Of a DNA stretch of 40,477 nucleotides, positions 8,124 through 16,106 are shown piece after piece. A program made the translations under genes and the position numbers. This DNA is from Roseomonas sp. HF4 (lineage in GTDB: Bacteria; Pseudomonadota; Alphaproteobacteria; Acetobacterales; Acetobacteraceae): contig NZ_STGD01000025.1 of the NCBI RefSeq assembly GCF_005222755.1, forward strand, positions 1 through 40,477, in the 5' to 3' direction. Each line of letters begins with the position of its first letter. Within the stretch, counting starts at the first letter, position 1. A model generated the notes under the pieces. That model did not search any database, was not told the origin of the DNA, and saw only the letters and a program-made list of their open reading frames with translations.

Positions 8124-8274
8124 GATGCGGTCGCTCCTCGCGGGCCGCGTGCCGGGCCCTTCCGGTGGCCAGCGTAACAGCGGCAGGGGTGGCGGCAAGG
8201 CGGTCTGGCCGCGCGGCCCGGCCGCGCGTAGTCTCCGCCGCCAACACCAGACCTTACCGGAGGAACCAGCCCCC

Positions 8275-9711
8275 ATGGCCTATCCGAACACCCTTCTGCA
8301 CGTGAACGGGGAGTGGCGCGCCGCGCGCTCCGGCAAGACGCTGAACGTGCTGAACCCGGCGACCGAGGAAGTGATCGGCACCGTCGCGCATGCCGAGAAG
8401 GCAGACCTCGACGAGGCGCTGGCCGCCGCCGACCGCGGCTTCGCCACCTGGCGCAAGGTGTCGGCGTTCGACCGCTACAAGCTCATGCGCAAGGCCGCCG
8501 ACATCTTCCGCGCCCGCGCCGAGGAGACCGCGCGGCTGATGACGATGGAACAGGGCAAGCCGCTGCCCGAGGCGAAGATGGAGGTGATGGCAGCCGCCGA
8601 CATCATCGACTGGTTCGCCGAGGAAGGCCGCCGTGCCTATGGCCGCGTCATCCCCGCGCGCGCCGACGGCGTCTACCAGCTTGTCATCAAGGAGCCGGTC
8701 GGCCCCGTCGCCGCCTTCACGCCCTGGAACTTCCCGATCAACCAGGTGGTGCGCAAGCTCTGCGGCGCTGTCGCGACGGGCTGCTCCATCATCGTCAAGG
8801 CGCCGGAGGAGACGCCCGCCTCCCCGGCCGAGTTGATCCGCGCCTTCGTCGATGCCGGCCTGCCGCCGGGCGTCGCGAACCTCGTCTACGGCGTGCCGGC
8901 GGAGATCAGCGAGTACCTCATCGCGCATCCGGTCATCCGCAAGGTGACCTTCACGGGCTCGACGCCCGTCGGCAAGCTGCTGGCGGGCCTCGCGGGCCAG
9001 CACATGAAGCGCGTGACGATGGAACTGGGCGGGCATGCGCCGGCGATCGTCTTCGACGACGCGGACCTCGACCTGGCCGCCAAGACGCTGGCCGGCGCCA
9101 AGTTCCGCAACGCGGGGCAGGTCTGCGTGAGCCCGACGCGCTTCCTGGTGCAGGAGAAGCTCTATGACGGCTTCGTCGAGAAGTTCGTCGAGCACACGAA
9201 GGCGCTCAAGGTCGGCGACGGCATGGCGGAGGGCACCACCATGGGCCCGCTCGCGCATGACCGCCGCGTGCCCTGGGTCGAGATGATGGTGCAGGACGCG
9301 CAGGCGAAGGGCGGCAAGGTCCATACCGGCGGCAAGCGCATCGGCAACAAGGGCTATTTCTACGAACCGACGGTGATGACCGACGTGCCGAAGGACGCCC
9401 GCGCCATGAACGAGGAGCCCTTCGGCCCGGTGGCCATGATCTCCCGCTTCCGCGACCTGGACGAGGTCGTGACGGAAGCGAACCGCCTGCCCTATGGCCT
9501 CGCGGCCTATGCCTTCACGCGGTCCGCCAAGACCGCGAACGCGGTCGCCAACCGGGTCGAGAGCGGGATGATGACGATCAACCACCTCGGCCTCGCGCTG
9601 CCGGAAGTGCCCTTCGGCGGCGTGAAGGACAGCGGCTACGGCAGCGAGGGCGGGACGGAGGCGATCGAGGCCTACCTGAACACGAAGTTCGTCTCGCAGG
9701 CCGGGCTCTGA
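8275..9711 (+). CDS. NAD(P)-dependent aldehyde dehydrogenase, succinate-semialdehyde type
   Basis: A 478-residue aldehyde dehydrogenase. The conserved parts are all visible: PWNFP with Asn152, the nucleotide-binding FTGSTPVGK (226-234), the general base Glu250 in MELGGHAP, and the nucleophile Cys284 in NAGQVCVSP. It resembles the GabD-type succinate-semialdehyde dehydrogenases, which oxidise the semialdehyde to succinate, but substrate specificity in this family cannot be fixed by sequence alone. The start ATG at 8275 has GGAGGA at 8259-8264. It stands alone on the plus strand between the divergent sulfatase and a convergent acyl-CoA ligase. Confidence 0.9.
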   Translation: MAYPNTLLHVNGEWRAARSGKTLNVLNPATEEVIGTVAHAEKADLDEALAAADRGFATWRKVSAFDRYKLMRKAADIFRARAEETARLMTMEQGKPLPEAKMEVMAAADIIDWFAEEGRRAYGRVIPARADGVYQLVIKEPVGPVAAFTPWNFPINQVVRKLCGAVATGCSIIVKAPEETPASPAELIRAFVDAGLPPGVANLVYGVPAEISEYLIAHPVIRKVTFTGSTPVGKLLAGLAGQHMKRVTMELGGHAPAIVFDDADLDLAAKTLAGAKFRNAGQVCVSPTRFLVQEKLYDGFVEKFVEHTKALKVGDGMAEGTTMGPLAHDRRVPWVEMMVQDAQAKGGKVHTGGKRIGNKGYFYEPTVMTDVPKDARAMNEEPFGPVAMISRFRDLDEVVTEANRLPYGLAAYAFTRSAKTANAVANRVESGMMTINHLGLALPEVPFGGVKDSGYGSEGGTEAIEAYLNTKFVSQAGL

Positions 9712-9729
9712 GGGCGGCTTTTTCAGGCC

Positions 9730-9838
9730 CTCAGACGCCGGGCGGAACCCTCCGGGTTCCTTGGCTTTCGCCGGACTGCCGGCGGGCCGCAGTCGCGGCC
9801 TCGGCACGAGCCAACGCCTCGTGCCGGCCGTATCAGAC
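9730..9838. repeat. Structured intergenic repeat, copy 1 (four stem-loops)
   Basis: Four successive hairpins: GGAACCC/GGGTTCC, GCCGG/CCGGC, GGCCGC/GCGGCC and CGGCACGAG/CTCGTGCCG (stem 4 is 9 base pairs). The same order and spacing recurs at 35986-36093, with different loop bases and paired changes in stem 1. Extra GGCCGC/GCGGCC and CGGCCC/GGGCCG hairpins follow at about 9845-9881. It lies between the convergent aldehyde dehydrogenase and acyl-CoA ligase genes. Confidence 0.75.
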
Positions 9839-9916
9839 GCCGGGCGGGCCGCAATCGCGGCCTCGGCCCCTCGGGCCGCAGGTCGGTGCCTCTGGCGCGG
9901 CGTAGGAGGCCGGGGA

Positions 9917-9941
9917 GGGGGGGAAGCGCGCTTCTCCCCCC
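9917..9941 (-). terminator. G-rich hairpin downstream of acyl-CoA ligase gene
   Basis: On the minus strand a GGGGGGAGAAG arm pairs with CTTCCCCCC around the loop CGCG, 9 bases after the ligase stop. It belongs to the same family as the hairpins at 14683-14708, 25705-25730, 25807-25834 and 34756-34777. Confidence 0.55.
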
Positions 9942-9949
9942 GCCCCGTC

Positions 9950-12085
9950 TCATGCCTTCACGATCAGCGCGTCGACGGCCACCGCCTCCGCCCCGGCCAC
10001 GATGATCGGGTTCACGTCCAGCTCGGCGATGCGCCCGCGCTGGTCGGCCACGAATTCCGACAGGCGCGCGACGATCCCGGCCAGCACGTCGAGGTCCGCC
10101 GCCGGCGCGCCGCGGAAGCCCTCCAGCGCCGCGCGGCCGCGCAGCCGGCCGAACATCGCGCGCGCCTCGGCCTGCGTGACGGGCGCCAGCGCCAGGGCGG
10201 AATCGCGCATCAGTTCCACCAGCACGCCGCCGAGGCCCGTCACGATCAGCGGGCCCATCAGCGGATCGACGCGCCCGCCGGCCATCAGCTCGACGCCGGG
10301 CTTCGCCATGGGCTGCACCAGCACGCCGTTGATGCGGGCACCCGGCGCGTGGCGCTTGGCGTTGGCCATGACGACGGCGAAGGCGTCGCGCACCTCGGCC
10401 GCATCCTTGAGGCGCAGCCGGATCACGCCGGCCTCGGTCTTGTGGGGCAGGTCCGGGCTCTCGACCTTCATCGCGACGGGATAGCCCAGGGCCTCGGCCG
10501 CCGCGGCGGCTTCGTCGGCGGTCTGGGTCAGGCGTTCCGGCACCACGGGCACGCCATAGGCGGCGAGCACGGCCTTCGCCTCGCGTTCGGTCAGGGTGCG
10601 CTCGCCCGCCGCGTCGATCAGCGCCGCCGCCTCGGCCGCGGCCTCGGGGCGCGACAGGCGGGCGTAGCCGCGCGGCCCGGCGGCGCGGCGCGCTTCCCGC
10701 GCGTGCCAATGCGCCAGCGCCGCGAAGCAGCGGTCCATCGAGCGGAACAGGCCGATATGCGGGTTCTGCTCCGCTTCCTTCGAGCCGAAGCCCTCCAGCC
10801 ATTCCGTCGTCCAGACCACGCAGATCGGCTTGCCCGCGGTCCTGGCGATGGCGGCGAGCTCGCCCGGGCGCTTCGCCGAGAGCTCCGTCGAGTAGATCTG
10901 CGCGTAGATCAGCGCGCCGTAGTGGTCCTCGCCCAGCATCGCGCCGGCGCAGGCGGTCAGGCTTTCCGGGTCGTTCGCGACCTGCGCCGTGACGTCGCAG
11001 GGGTTCCGGGCCGATCCGAAGTCCGGGATGCGGGATTCCAGGATCGCGCGCACCGGCGGTGTCGGCTGGGGCAGGGGCACGCCATGCGCCTCGGCCTTGT
11101 CGGCGGACATGATGGCCGCGCCGCCCGAGACGGCAACGACCGCGACGCCGCGGGCCTTCGGCGCCGGGGCCTTGGCGAGGAAGGAGGCGGTCTCGACCAG
11201 CGCCTCGAAATCCTTCACGACCACGGCGCCGGCGCGCTCGAAGGCGGCCAGGTAGGCGGCGGTCTCCCCGGCGAGCGAGCCGGTGTGCGACATCGCCGCC
11301 GCCGCGCCCGCTTCCCCCGTGCCGAGCTTGAAGACCACCAGCGGCTTGTTCGCGGCATCCGCCACCGCGGCCGCCTGGATGAAGCGCATGGGGTCGGGCA
11401 TGCCCTCGAAGACGCAGCCGATCGCGGCACAGCTCGGGTCGTCCGCGAGAAAGGAGACGCAGTCCGCGACGTCCACGTCCGACGAATTGCCCGTGGTCAG
11501 CAGGTGGCTGACCGAGACGCCCCGCATCACCGCCTGCGCCAGCGAGAAGCCGAGCGCGCCCGACTGGCTGACCAGCCCGACGGCATGCGGCAGCGGCGCG
11601 TCCATCGGCGGCGGGATCATGAAGGTGACGCCCGCCTTCGTGCGGAAGTTCAGCATGCCGATGCAGTTCGGCCCGACGATGCGCATGCCCGCGGCGCGGC
11701 CGATCTGCGCCAGGCGCCGCTGCGCCGCGACATCGGCGTCGCGGCCGGTCTCGGCGAAGCCGGAGGCGTAGATCATGATGCCGCCGACGCCGGCCTTCGC
11801 GCAGTCGGTCGCGATCTCCTCCACCGCGTCCTTGGCGGCGACGACGATGCAGCAATCGGGCGCTTCCGGCAGCGCGGCGACGGAGGGAAAGCAGGCGCGG
11901 TCCCCGATCGTCTCGTAGCGCGAATTCACGAGGTAGAGCCGGCCCGTGTAGTCGCGCAGCGCCTGGATGGTGCGGTCAGCGAAGGAGCCCGCCCGGGGGC
12001 TCGCGCCGATCACGGCGATGGAGGCGGGATCGAACAGTCGGCCCATCTCGCCATGGCGATAGACGGCGCGGCTTGACGCACTCAT
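9950..12085 (-). CDS. Acyl-CoA/acetyl-CoA ligase, NDP-forming, fused alpha and beta
   Basis: A 711-residue protein of the acetate–CoA ligase (ADP-forming) family, related to succinyl-CoA synthetase. Order of parts: CoA-binding Rossmann domain (SIAVIGASP, about 16-140), ligase-CoA domain (VGLVSQSGALGF near 169), the phosphohistidine site SHTGSLAGE with His267, and a C-terminal ATP-grasp domain (YGVPVVPERLTQT... to the end). It interconverts an acyl-CoA and the free acid with NTP; the acyl group is unknown. GGGGAA precedes the ATG at 12085 by 8 bases. It follows the CYTH gene by 36 bases on the same strand as phaC, so an operon with polyhydroxyalkanoate synthesis is likely. Confidence 0.88.
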   Translation of the reverse strand: MSASSRAVYRHGEMGRLFDPASIAVIGASPRAGSFADRTIQALRDYTGRLYLVNSRYETIGDRACFPSVAALPEAPDCCIVVAAKDAVEEIATDCAKAGVGGIMIYASGFAETGRDADVAAQRRLAQIGRAAGMRIVGPNCIGMLNFRTKAGVTFMIPPPMDAPLPHAVGLVSQSGALGFSLAQAVMRGVSVSHLLTTGNSSDVDVADCVSFLADDPSCAAIGCVFEGMPDPMRFIQAAAVADAANKPLVVFKLGTGEAGAAAAMSHTGSLAGETAAYLAAFERAGAVVVKDFEALVETASFLAKAPAPKARGVAVVAVSGGAAIMSADKAEAHGVPLPQPTPPVRAILESRIPDFGSARNPCDVTAQVANDPESLTACAGAMLGEDHYGALIYAQIYSTELSAKRPGELAAIARTAGKPICVVWTTEWLEGFGSKEAEQNPHIGLFRSMDRCFAALAHWHAREARRAAGPRGYARLSRPEAAAEAAALIDAAGERTLTEREAKAVLAAYGVPVVPERLTQTADEAAAAAEALGYPVAMKVESPDLPHKTEAGVIRLRLKDAAEVRDAFAVVMANAKRHAPGARINGVLVQPMAKPGVELMAGGRVDPLMGPLIVTGLGGVLVELMRDSALALAPVTQAEARAMFGRLRGRAALEGFRGAPAADLDVLAGIVARLSEFVADQRGRIAELDVNPIIVAGAEAVAVDALIVKA

Positions 12086-12121
12086 GCGGACGCTTCCCCT
12101 GGGTTTCCGTTGCGCGGAAGC

Positions 12122-12610
12122 CTAGGGCGCGCCTCGCGGGACGTCACCCCCGGGCGGACCCGCGGCGGACGCCAGGGCGGCATTCGCGTAGCGCGGGTCC
12201 TGCGTGACCTCGGCGCCCGCCCAGGGCGGCAGTTCGGGGGCGTGCAGGGCGTCGGGCAGTTCCACCTCGGCCAGCACGAGGCCCGCGAGCGGCCCCTCGA
12301 AGACATCCACTTCCCACAGCAGCCCGCCGAAGGGCACGTCGTGGCGCGTCTTGGCGAGGCTGCGGCCGGCGCAGAGGGCGGCCAGCATCGCCTCGGCCTC
12401 CTCCGCGGGCACGGGGTATTCGAATTCCGGGCGCACCAGCAGGCCGGGGCCCTTGATGGTCAGCGTGCCGCGCCCGGCGGCCAGGCGCAGCCGCACGGTC
12501 ACGCCGTCCTCCCGCGCCAGGTAGCCCTGTCGGATGGCGCGGCTGCGGGCGACGCCGGCCCGCCAGCCATCGCCCGCGACCAGGAAGCGGCGCTCGACCT
12601 CGACCTTCAT
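12122..12610 (-). CDS. CYTH domain protein
   Basis: A 162-residue protein of the CYTH family (tunnel-fold phosphatases and class IV adenylate cyclases). The N-terminal signature VEVERRFLV carries the E-x-E-x-[KR] metal/triphosphate motif. Charged strands follow (VTVRLRLAAGRGTLTIKGPG, RPEFEYPV, WEVDVFEG, LVLAEVEL) that line the triphosphate tunnel. Bacterial members usually hydrolyse inorganic triphosphate or thiamine triphosphate; which applies here is not visible. Seven bases separate it from the phaC stop. The last ~25 residues are Gly/Pro-rich and probably disordered. Confidence 0.88.
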   Translation of the reverse strand: MKVEVERRFLVAGDGWRAGVARSRAIRQGYLAREDGVTVRLRLAAGRGTLTIKGPGLLVRPEFEYPVPAEEAEAMLAALCAGRSLAKTRHDVPFGGLLWEVDVFEGPLAGLVLAEVELPDALHAPELPPWAGAEVTQDPRYANAALASAAGPPGGDVPRGAP

Positions 12611-12617
12611 GGCGCCC

Positions 12618-14513
12618 TCACTTCATCAGCACGTAGGTGCCGGGCGCGGGCTCGAGCGGCGGCAGCCCGCGGCGCGGCGCGCCCATCGGCGGCGGCGGTG
12701 CCTTGGCCGGGCCCGATGCGCGCGCCAGCCAGGCGGCCCATTCCGCCCACCAGGACCCGTCCTGGCTGGGCGCGATCTCGGCCCAGGAATCCGGGGCGAG
12801 GTAGCGGTCGTCCTTGCCGCGCGTCATGGCGCGGAATGCCCGGCCCGCCTTGCCCGGCGGGCTGACGATGCCGGCATTGTGCCCGCCCGAGGCGAGCACG
12901 AAGGTCACCGCCGTGTCCGTGAACAGGCTGATCTTGTAGACCGACCGCCAGGGCGCGATGTGGTCCTTCATCGTGCCGACCGCGAAGATCGGCACGTCGA
13001 TGTCCGACAGCGCGATGACGCGCCCCTCGACCGCGAAGCGCCCGGCGCTCAGCCGATTCTCGAGGAACAGGCCGCGCAGGTATTCGCCGTGCATCCGGGC
13101 CGGCATCCGCGTCTGGTCGCTGTTCCAGGCGAGCAGGTCGGTCATGCCGTTGGGATCGCCCAGCACGTAGCGCCGGATCAGGCGCGACCAGACGAGGTCG
13201 TTCGAGCGCAGCGCCTGGAAGGCGCCGGACATCTGATGGGTGTCGAGGAAGCCCTGGTCCCACATCATGTCCTCGAGGAAGCTGAGCTGGCTCTCATCCA
13301 CGAAGAGCATCAGCTCGCCCGCCTCCGCGAAGTCGGTCTGCGCCGCGAGCAGCGTCATGCTGGCCAGGCGCGCATCGCCGTCGCGCGCCATGGTCGCCGC
13401 CGCGATCGAGAGAATGGTGCCGCCCAGGCAATAGCCGCAGGCATGGATGCGACGGTCCGGCAGGATGGCCGAGATGGCGTCGAGCGCGGCCATGACGCCT
13501 TCGCGCCGGTAGTCGTCGAGCCCGCGCTCGCGGTCGCGCGCATCGGGGTTCTTCCAGGACACCATGAAGACCGTGAAGCCCTGCGCCACCAGCCAGCGCA
13601 CGAGCGAGTTCTCGGGGCTGAGATCGAGGATGTAGTACTTCATGATCCAGGCCGGCACGATCAGCAGCGGCTCGGGGTGCACCGCGCCGGTCGCGGGCGC
13701 GTACTGGATCAGCTCGATCAGGTCGTTGCGGAAGACCACGCGGCCGGGCGTGGTCGCGACCTCGTGGCCCGGGCGGAAATGCTCTGCGCCGTCGGGCGGC
13801 GCGGCGGAGAGCCCGCGCTCCAGGTCGTCGAGCCAGTTCTCGGCGCCGCGCACCAGGTTGAGGCCGCCATCGGCCAGCGTGCGCTCGGTGATGGCGGGGT
13901 TGAGCCAGGGGATGTTCGACGGCGCCAGGATGTCGGTGACCTGGCGCATCATGAAGGCGACCTGCTCGGCATGGCGGTGCGACAGGCCCGGCACGTCGCG
14001 CGTCGCCTCCATCCACCAGGATTCCGCGAGCAGATGCGCCTGTGCCACGGCGTTGAGCGGGAAGGCCGACCAGGCCGGCGCGGCGAAGCGCGTGTCGCCA
14101 TTGGCCGAAGCGGACAACGGGGGCGGTTGCGCCTCCATCGCGTGGCGCAGCCACAGCAGGTAGCGCAGCGCCTGGATCGAGGCGCGCGCCGCGAGTTCCA
14201 TCCGCTTGCCCGGCGCCCGCGCCAGATGCACCGCCCAGTCGAGCCAGGCACCGCCGACGGCGGTGGGCGAGATGCCCTGCGTGACGCGCGCCTCGGCCGC
14301 GCGGACGACGCGGTCGAAGGTGCGGAAGGTCGGGCCGATGCGGGTTTCGGCCGGCGGGGGCGCGTCGGCGGGTGGCGCGGCCTTGGCGGGCGGTGCCGCC
14401 GTGGTCACGGCGGGCGGTGCCGCCGTGGTCACGGCGGGCGACGCGGCCGCGGCGGGGGCGGCCGGCTTGCGCTTGCGCGGCCGGGCCGGGGTGCGGGGTC
14501 GGGCGGGCTTCAT
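12618..14513 (-). CDS. phaC: Poly(3-hydroxyalkanoate) synthase, class I
   Basis: PhaC polymerises (R)-3-hydroxyacyl-CoA into storage polyester at granule surfaces. The alpha/beta-hydrolase core shows the lipase-like box GYCLGG with nucleophile Cys362, catalytic Asp517 (TMKDHIAPW) and His545 (SGGHNAG). The N-terminal PHA-synthase region spans about 80-260. At 631 residues it is slightly longer than usual because of a ~60-residue Ala/Pro/Lys-rich N-terminus. That N-terminus contains a 24-base tandem duplication (VTTAAPPA twice). It appears to lead an operon with a CYTH protein and an acyl-CoA ligase. No phasin, phaA or phaB is in the window. A perfect 14-base palindrome lies 36 bases upstream of the start. 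Confidence 0.95.
   Translation of the reverse strand: MKPARPRTPARPRKRKPAAPAAAASPAVTTAAPPAVTTAAPPAKAAPPADAPPPAETRIGPTFRTFDRVVRAAEARVTQGISPTAVGGAWLDWAVHLARAPGKRMELAARASIQALRYLLWLRHAMEAQPPPLSASANGDTRFAAPAWSAFPLNAVAQAHLLAESWWMEATRDVPGLSHRHAEQVAFMMRQVTDILAPSNIPWLNPAITERTLADGGLNLVRGAENWLDDLERGLSAAPPDGAEHFRPGHEVATTPGRVVFRNDLIELIQYAPATGAVHPEPLLIVPAWIMKYYILDLSPENSLVRWLVAQGFTVFMVSWKNPDARDRERGLDDYRREGVMAALDAISAILPDRRIHACGYCLGGTILSIAAATMARDGDARLASMTLLAAQTDFAEAGELMLFVDESQLSFLEDMMWDQGFLDTHQMSGAFQALRSNDLVWSRLIRRYVLGDPNGMTDLLAWNSDQTRMPARMHGEYLRGLFLENRLSAGRFAVEGRVIALSDIDVPIFAVGTMKDHIAPWRSVYKISLFTDTAVTFVLASGGHNAGIVSPPGKAGRAFRAMTRGKDDRYLAPDSWAEIAPSQDGSWWAEWAAWLARASGPAKAPPPPMGAPRRGLPPLEPAPGTYVLMK
14385..14440. 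repeat. 24-base tandem repeat in phaC
   Basis: Two identical 24-base units (14385-14408 and 14409-14432) followed by 8 bases of a third. In the phaC frame each unit encodes VTTAAPPA. Unit length is a multiple of three, so copy-number change would keep the frame. Confidence 0.85.
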
Positions 14514-14548
14514 GGCGCAGGCATATAGCAGCCCGTGCGGCCAGAGGT

Positions 14549-14562
14549 TTGCGGCGCCGCAA
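14549..14562. promoter_or_regulatory. Perfect palindrome TTGCGGCGCCGCAA upstream of phaC
   Basis: A 14-base self-complementary site, 36 bases before the phaC start. It contains TGC...GCA half-sites of the kind reported for PhaR-type regulators of alphaproteobacterial PHA genes. It is a candidate operator; chance occurrence in GC-rich DNA is possible. Confidence 0.4.
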
Positions 14563-14682
14563 GTGTGCGTTCCTGCAGGCTTGCGCGGGCCCCGACGTGG
14601 CGGGCGCTTCCTGCCGTCGCCGACCCCCCCATGCCGGACATCCCGGGATCCGCGCCAGATGACAAAGAGGGTTTGGGGGGGC

Positions 14683-14709
14683 GGGGGAGAGAAGTTCCCT
14701 TCTCCCCCC
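14683..14709 (-). terminator. G-rich hairpin downstream of aminotransferase gene
   Basis: Sense-strand arms GGGGGGAGAAG and CTTCTC, loop GGAA, then a C-rich tract and CCCTCTTTG. It starts about 52 bases after the aminotransferase stop. It is closely similar over ~65 bases to the segment after hemW (25705-25770). Confidence 0.55.
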
Positions 14710-14760
14710 CCCCGCCCTCAGCGCCCCTTCCCGGAACCGCGCACCGGTGCTCGCGCCCTG

Positions 14761-15960
14761 TCAGCCGCCGCGCGCTGCCTCCGCCAGGTATTCGATCGCG
14801 GCGGTCACGCCGCCCGGCGCGTGCGGCACGCCCGCCAGGCGCAGCGCCGCCTCGACCGAGGCCAGGGTGCCGAGGATCATCGGCTCGTTCAGGTCGCCCA
14901 GGTGGCCGATGCGGAACACCTTCCCCCCGAGCCGCCCGAGCCCGCCGCCGAGCGAGACGTTGAACATCTGCAGCGCGGCGCGGCGCACCGCCTCGGCGTC
15001 GTGGCCGTCCGGCATCATCACGGCGGTGACGGAATTCGAGTATCGCTCCGGCGAGAGGCAGAACAGCGTCGGCCCGTTGTTGCCCGACCAGTGCCGCACG
15101 CAGCGGCGCACCGCCTCGCCGAGGCGCGCATGGCGGGCGAAGACCTCGTCCAGCCCTTCCTCCTCCAGCAGCCGGATCGATTCCTGCAGGCCGTAGAAGA
15201 GCGAGGTCGGCACCGTCCCGATGAAGGATTTGTGCCGGCGCGTCAGCATGTTCGACCAGTTCAGGTAGGATTTCGGCAGCGTCGACGCCGCATGCGCCGC
15301 CATGCCCCGGGCCGAGACGCCGGTGAAGGACATGCCCGTGGGCAGCATCAGCCCCTTCTGGCTGCCGCCCACCGCGACATCGACGCCCCAGGCGTCCATG
15401 CGGAACTCCATGGAGCCGAGCGAGGAGATGGTGTCGGCCAGCAGCAGCGCCGGATGCCCCACGGCGTCGAGCGCGGCGCGCACCTCGATCAGCGGCAGGA
15501 CCATGCCCGTCGCGGTCTCGTTGTGCACGGCGCAGATCGCCTTGATGGCGTGGCCGGTATCGGCGGCGAGTGCGGCGCGGAGTTCGGCGAAGTCGATGCC
15601 GCGCCGCCAGTCTGCCGCCAGCGTGCGGACCTCGAGCCCGAAATCCTGTGCCATCTTCCCCCAGCTGTCGGAGAAATGGCCGGTCTCCGGCACCAGCAGG
15701 ACATCGCCGGGGGAGAACAGGTTGACCAGCGCCGCCTCCCAGGCCGCGTGGCCGGAGCCGGTGTAGAGGAAGACCTCCTGCTCCGTGCGCAGCACGCGCT
15801 TCACGCCCGCGACGGCGGCGTCGTAGACCTTCAGGAAGGCCGGGTCGTTGAAGTCGATGCTGACATGCGCGACCGCCTTCAGGATCGAATCCGGGATGTT
15901 GGTCGGCCCGGGATTGGCGAAGAACTGGCGGCCGCGGGGGATGCGGGGCTTGGCGTCCAT
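14761..15960 (-). CDS. Class V aminotransferase, serine/alanine–glyoxylate type
   Basis: A 399-residue fold-type I PLP enzyme. The N-terminus RQFFANPGPTNIP is typical of serine–glyoxylate and alanine–glyoxylate aminotransferases. TGSGHAAWEAAL binds PLP phosphate; Asp176 (LLLADTISSLGS) contacts the pyridine nitrogen; Lys202 in GGSQKGLMLP is the PLP lysine. It probably transfers the amino group of serine or alanine to glyoxylate, giving glycine, as in one-carbon and photorespiration-like pathways. No serine-cycle partner genes are in the window. Its upstream region contains two large palindromes, so its promoter may have been rebuilt by a repeat. Confidence 0.88.
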   Translation of the reverse strand: MDAKPRIPRGRQFFANPGPTNIPDSILKAVAHVSIDFNDPAFLKVYDAAVAGVKRVLRTEQEVFLYTGSGHAAWEAALVNLFSPGDVLLVPETGHFSDSWGKMAQDFGLEVRTLAADWRRGIDFAELRAALAADTGHAIKAICAVHNETATGMVLPLIEVRAALDAVGHPALLLADTISSLGSMEFRMDAWGVDVAVGGSQKGLMLPTGMSFTGVSARGMAAHAASTLPKSYLNWSNMLTRRHKSFIGTVPTSLFYGLQESIRLLEEEGLDEVFARHARLGEAVRRCVRHWSGNNGPTLFCLSPERYSNSVTAVMMPDGHDAEAVRRAALQMFNVSLGGGLGRLGGKVFRIGHLGDLNEPMILGTLASVEAALRLAGVPHAPGGVTAAIEYLAEAARGG

Positions 15961-15975
15961 GGTCGTTCCCTGTTC

Positions 15976-16041
15976 CTAGAGCAGCGCCCGATCGGTTGGA
16001 ACCGCTGCGCGGCTCCGCCGATCGGGCACAAGATGCTCTAG
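15976..16041. repeat. Imperfect palindrome with CTAGAGCA ends
   Basis: CTAGAGCA (15976-15983) pairs with TGCTCTAG (16034-16041). Inside it GCCCGATCGG (15986-15995) pairs with CCGATCGGGC (16018-16027), and a smaller GGAACCGC/GCGGCTCC stem closes the centre. It lies in the leader of the aminotransferase gene. Confidence 0.85.
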
Positions 16042-16052
16042 AACACGGTTTT

Positions 16053-16106
16053 CTAGAGCAGAAGATCCGATCAGATGATTCCATCTGATCGGATCTTCTG
16101 CTCTAG
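16053..16106. repeat. Perfect palindrome, 25-base-pair stem, 4-base loop
   Basis: The arm at 16053-16077 is exactly complementary to 16082-16106; the loop is ATTC. It starts and ends with CTAGAGCA/TGCTCTAG like its neighbour 11 bases away. Positions 16103-16105 form the TAG stop of the VWA gene. It could also act as a strong terminator for that operon. Confidence 0.92.

Noticed and set aside
6546..8177. Plus-strand open frame of over 500 codons opposite the sulfatase
   Set aside because: The sulfatase on the minus strand has intact catalytic motifs; the opposite frame has none and is explained by high GC at third positions.
8275..9711. The aldehyde dehydrogenase as the missing step of the carotenoid pathway
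   Set aside because: Carotenoid aldehyde dehydrogenases exist in C30 pathways, but this gene is 16 kb away on the other strand and looks like a succinate-semialdehyde type; no sequence evidence links it.
12534..14528. Plus-strand open frame of 664 codons opposite phaC
   Set aside because: PhaC is unmistakable on the minus strand with Cys/Asp/His triad; the antisense frame is a shadow.
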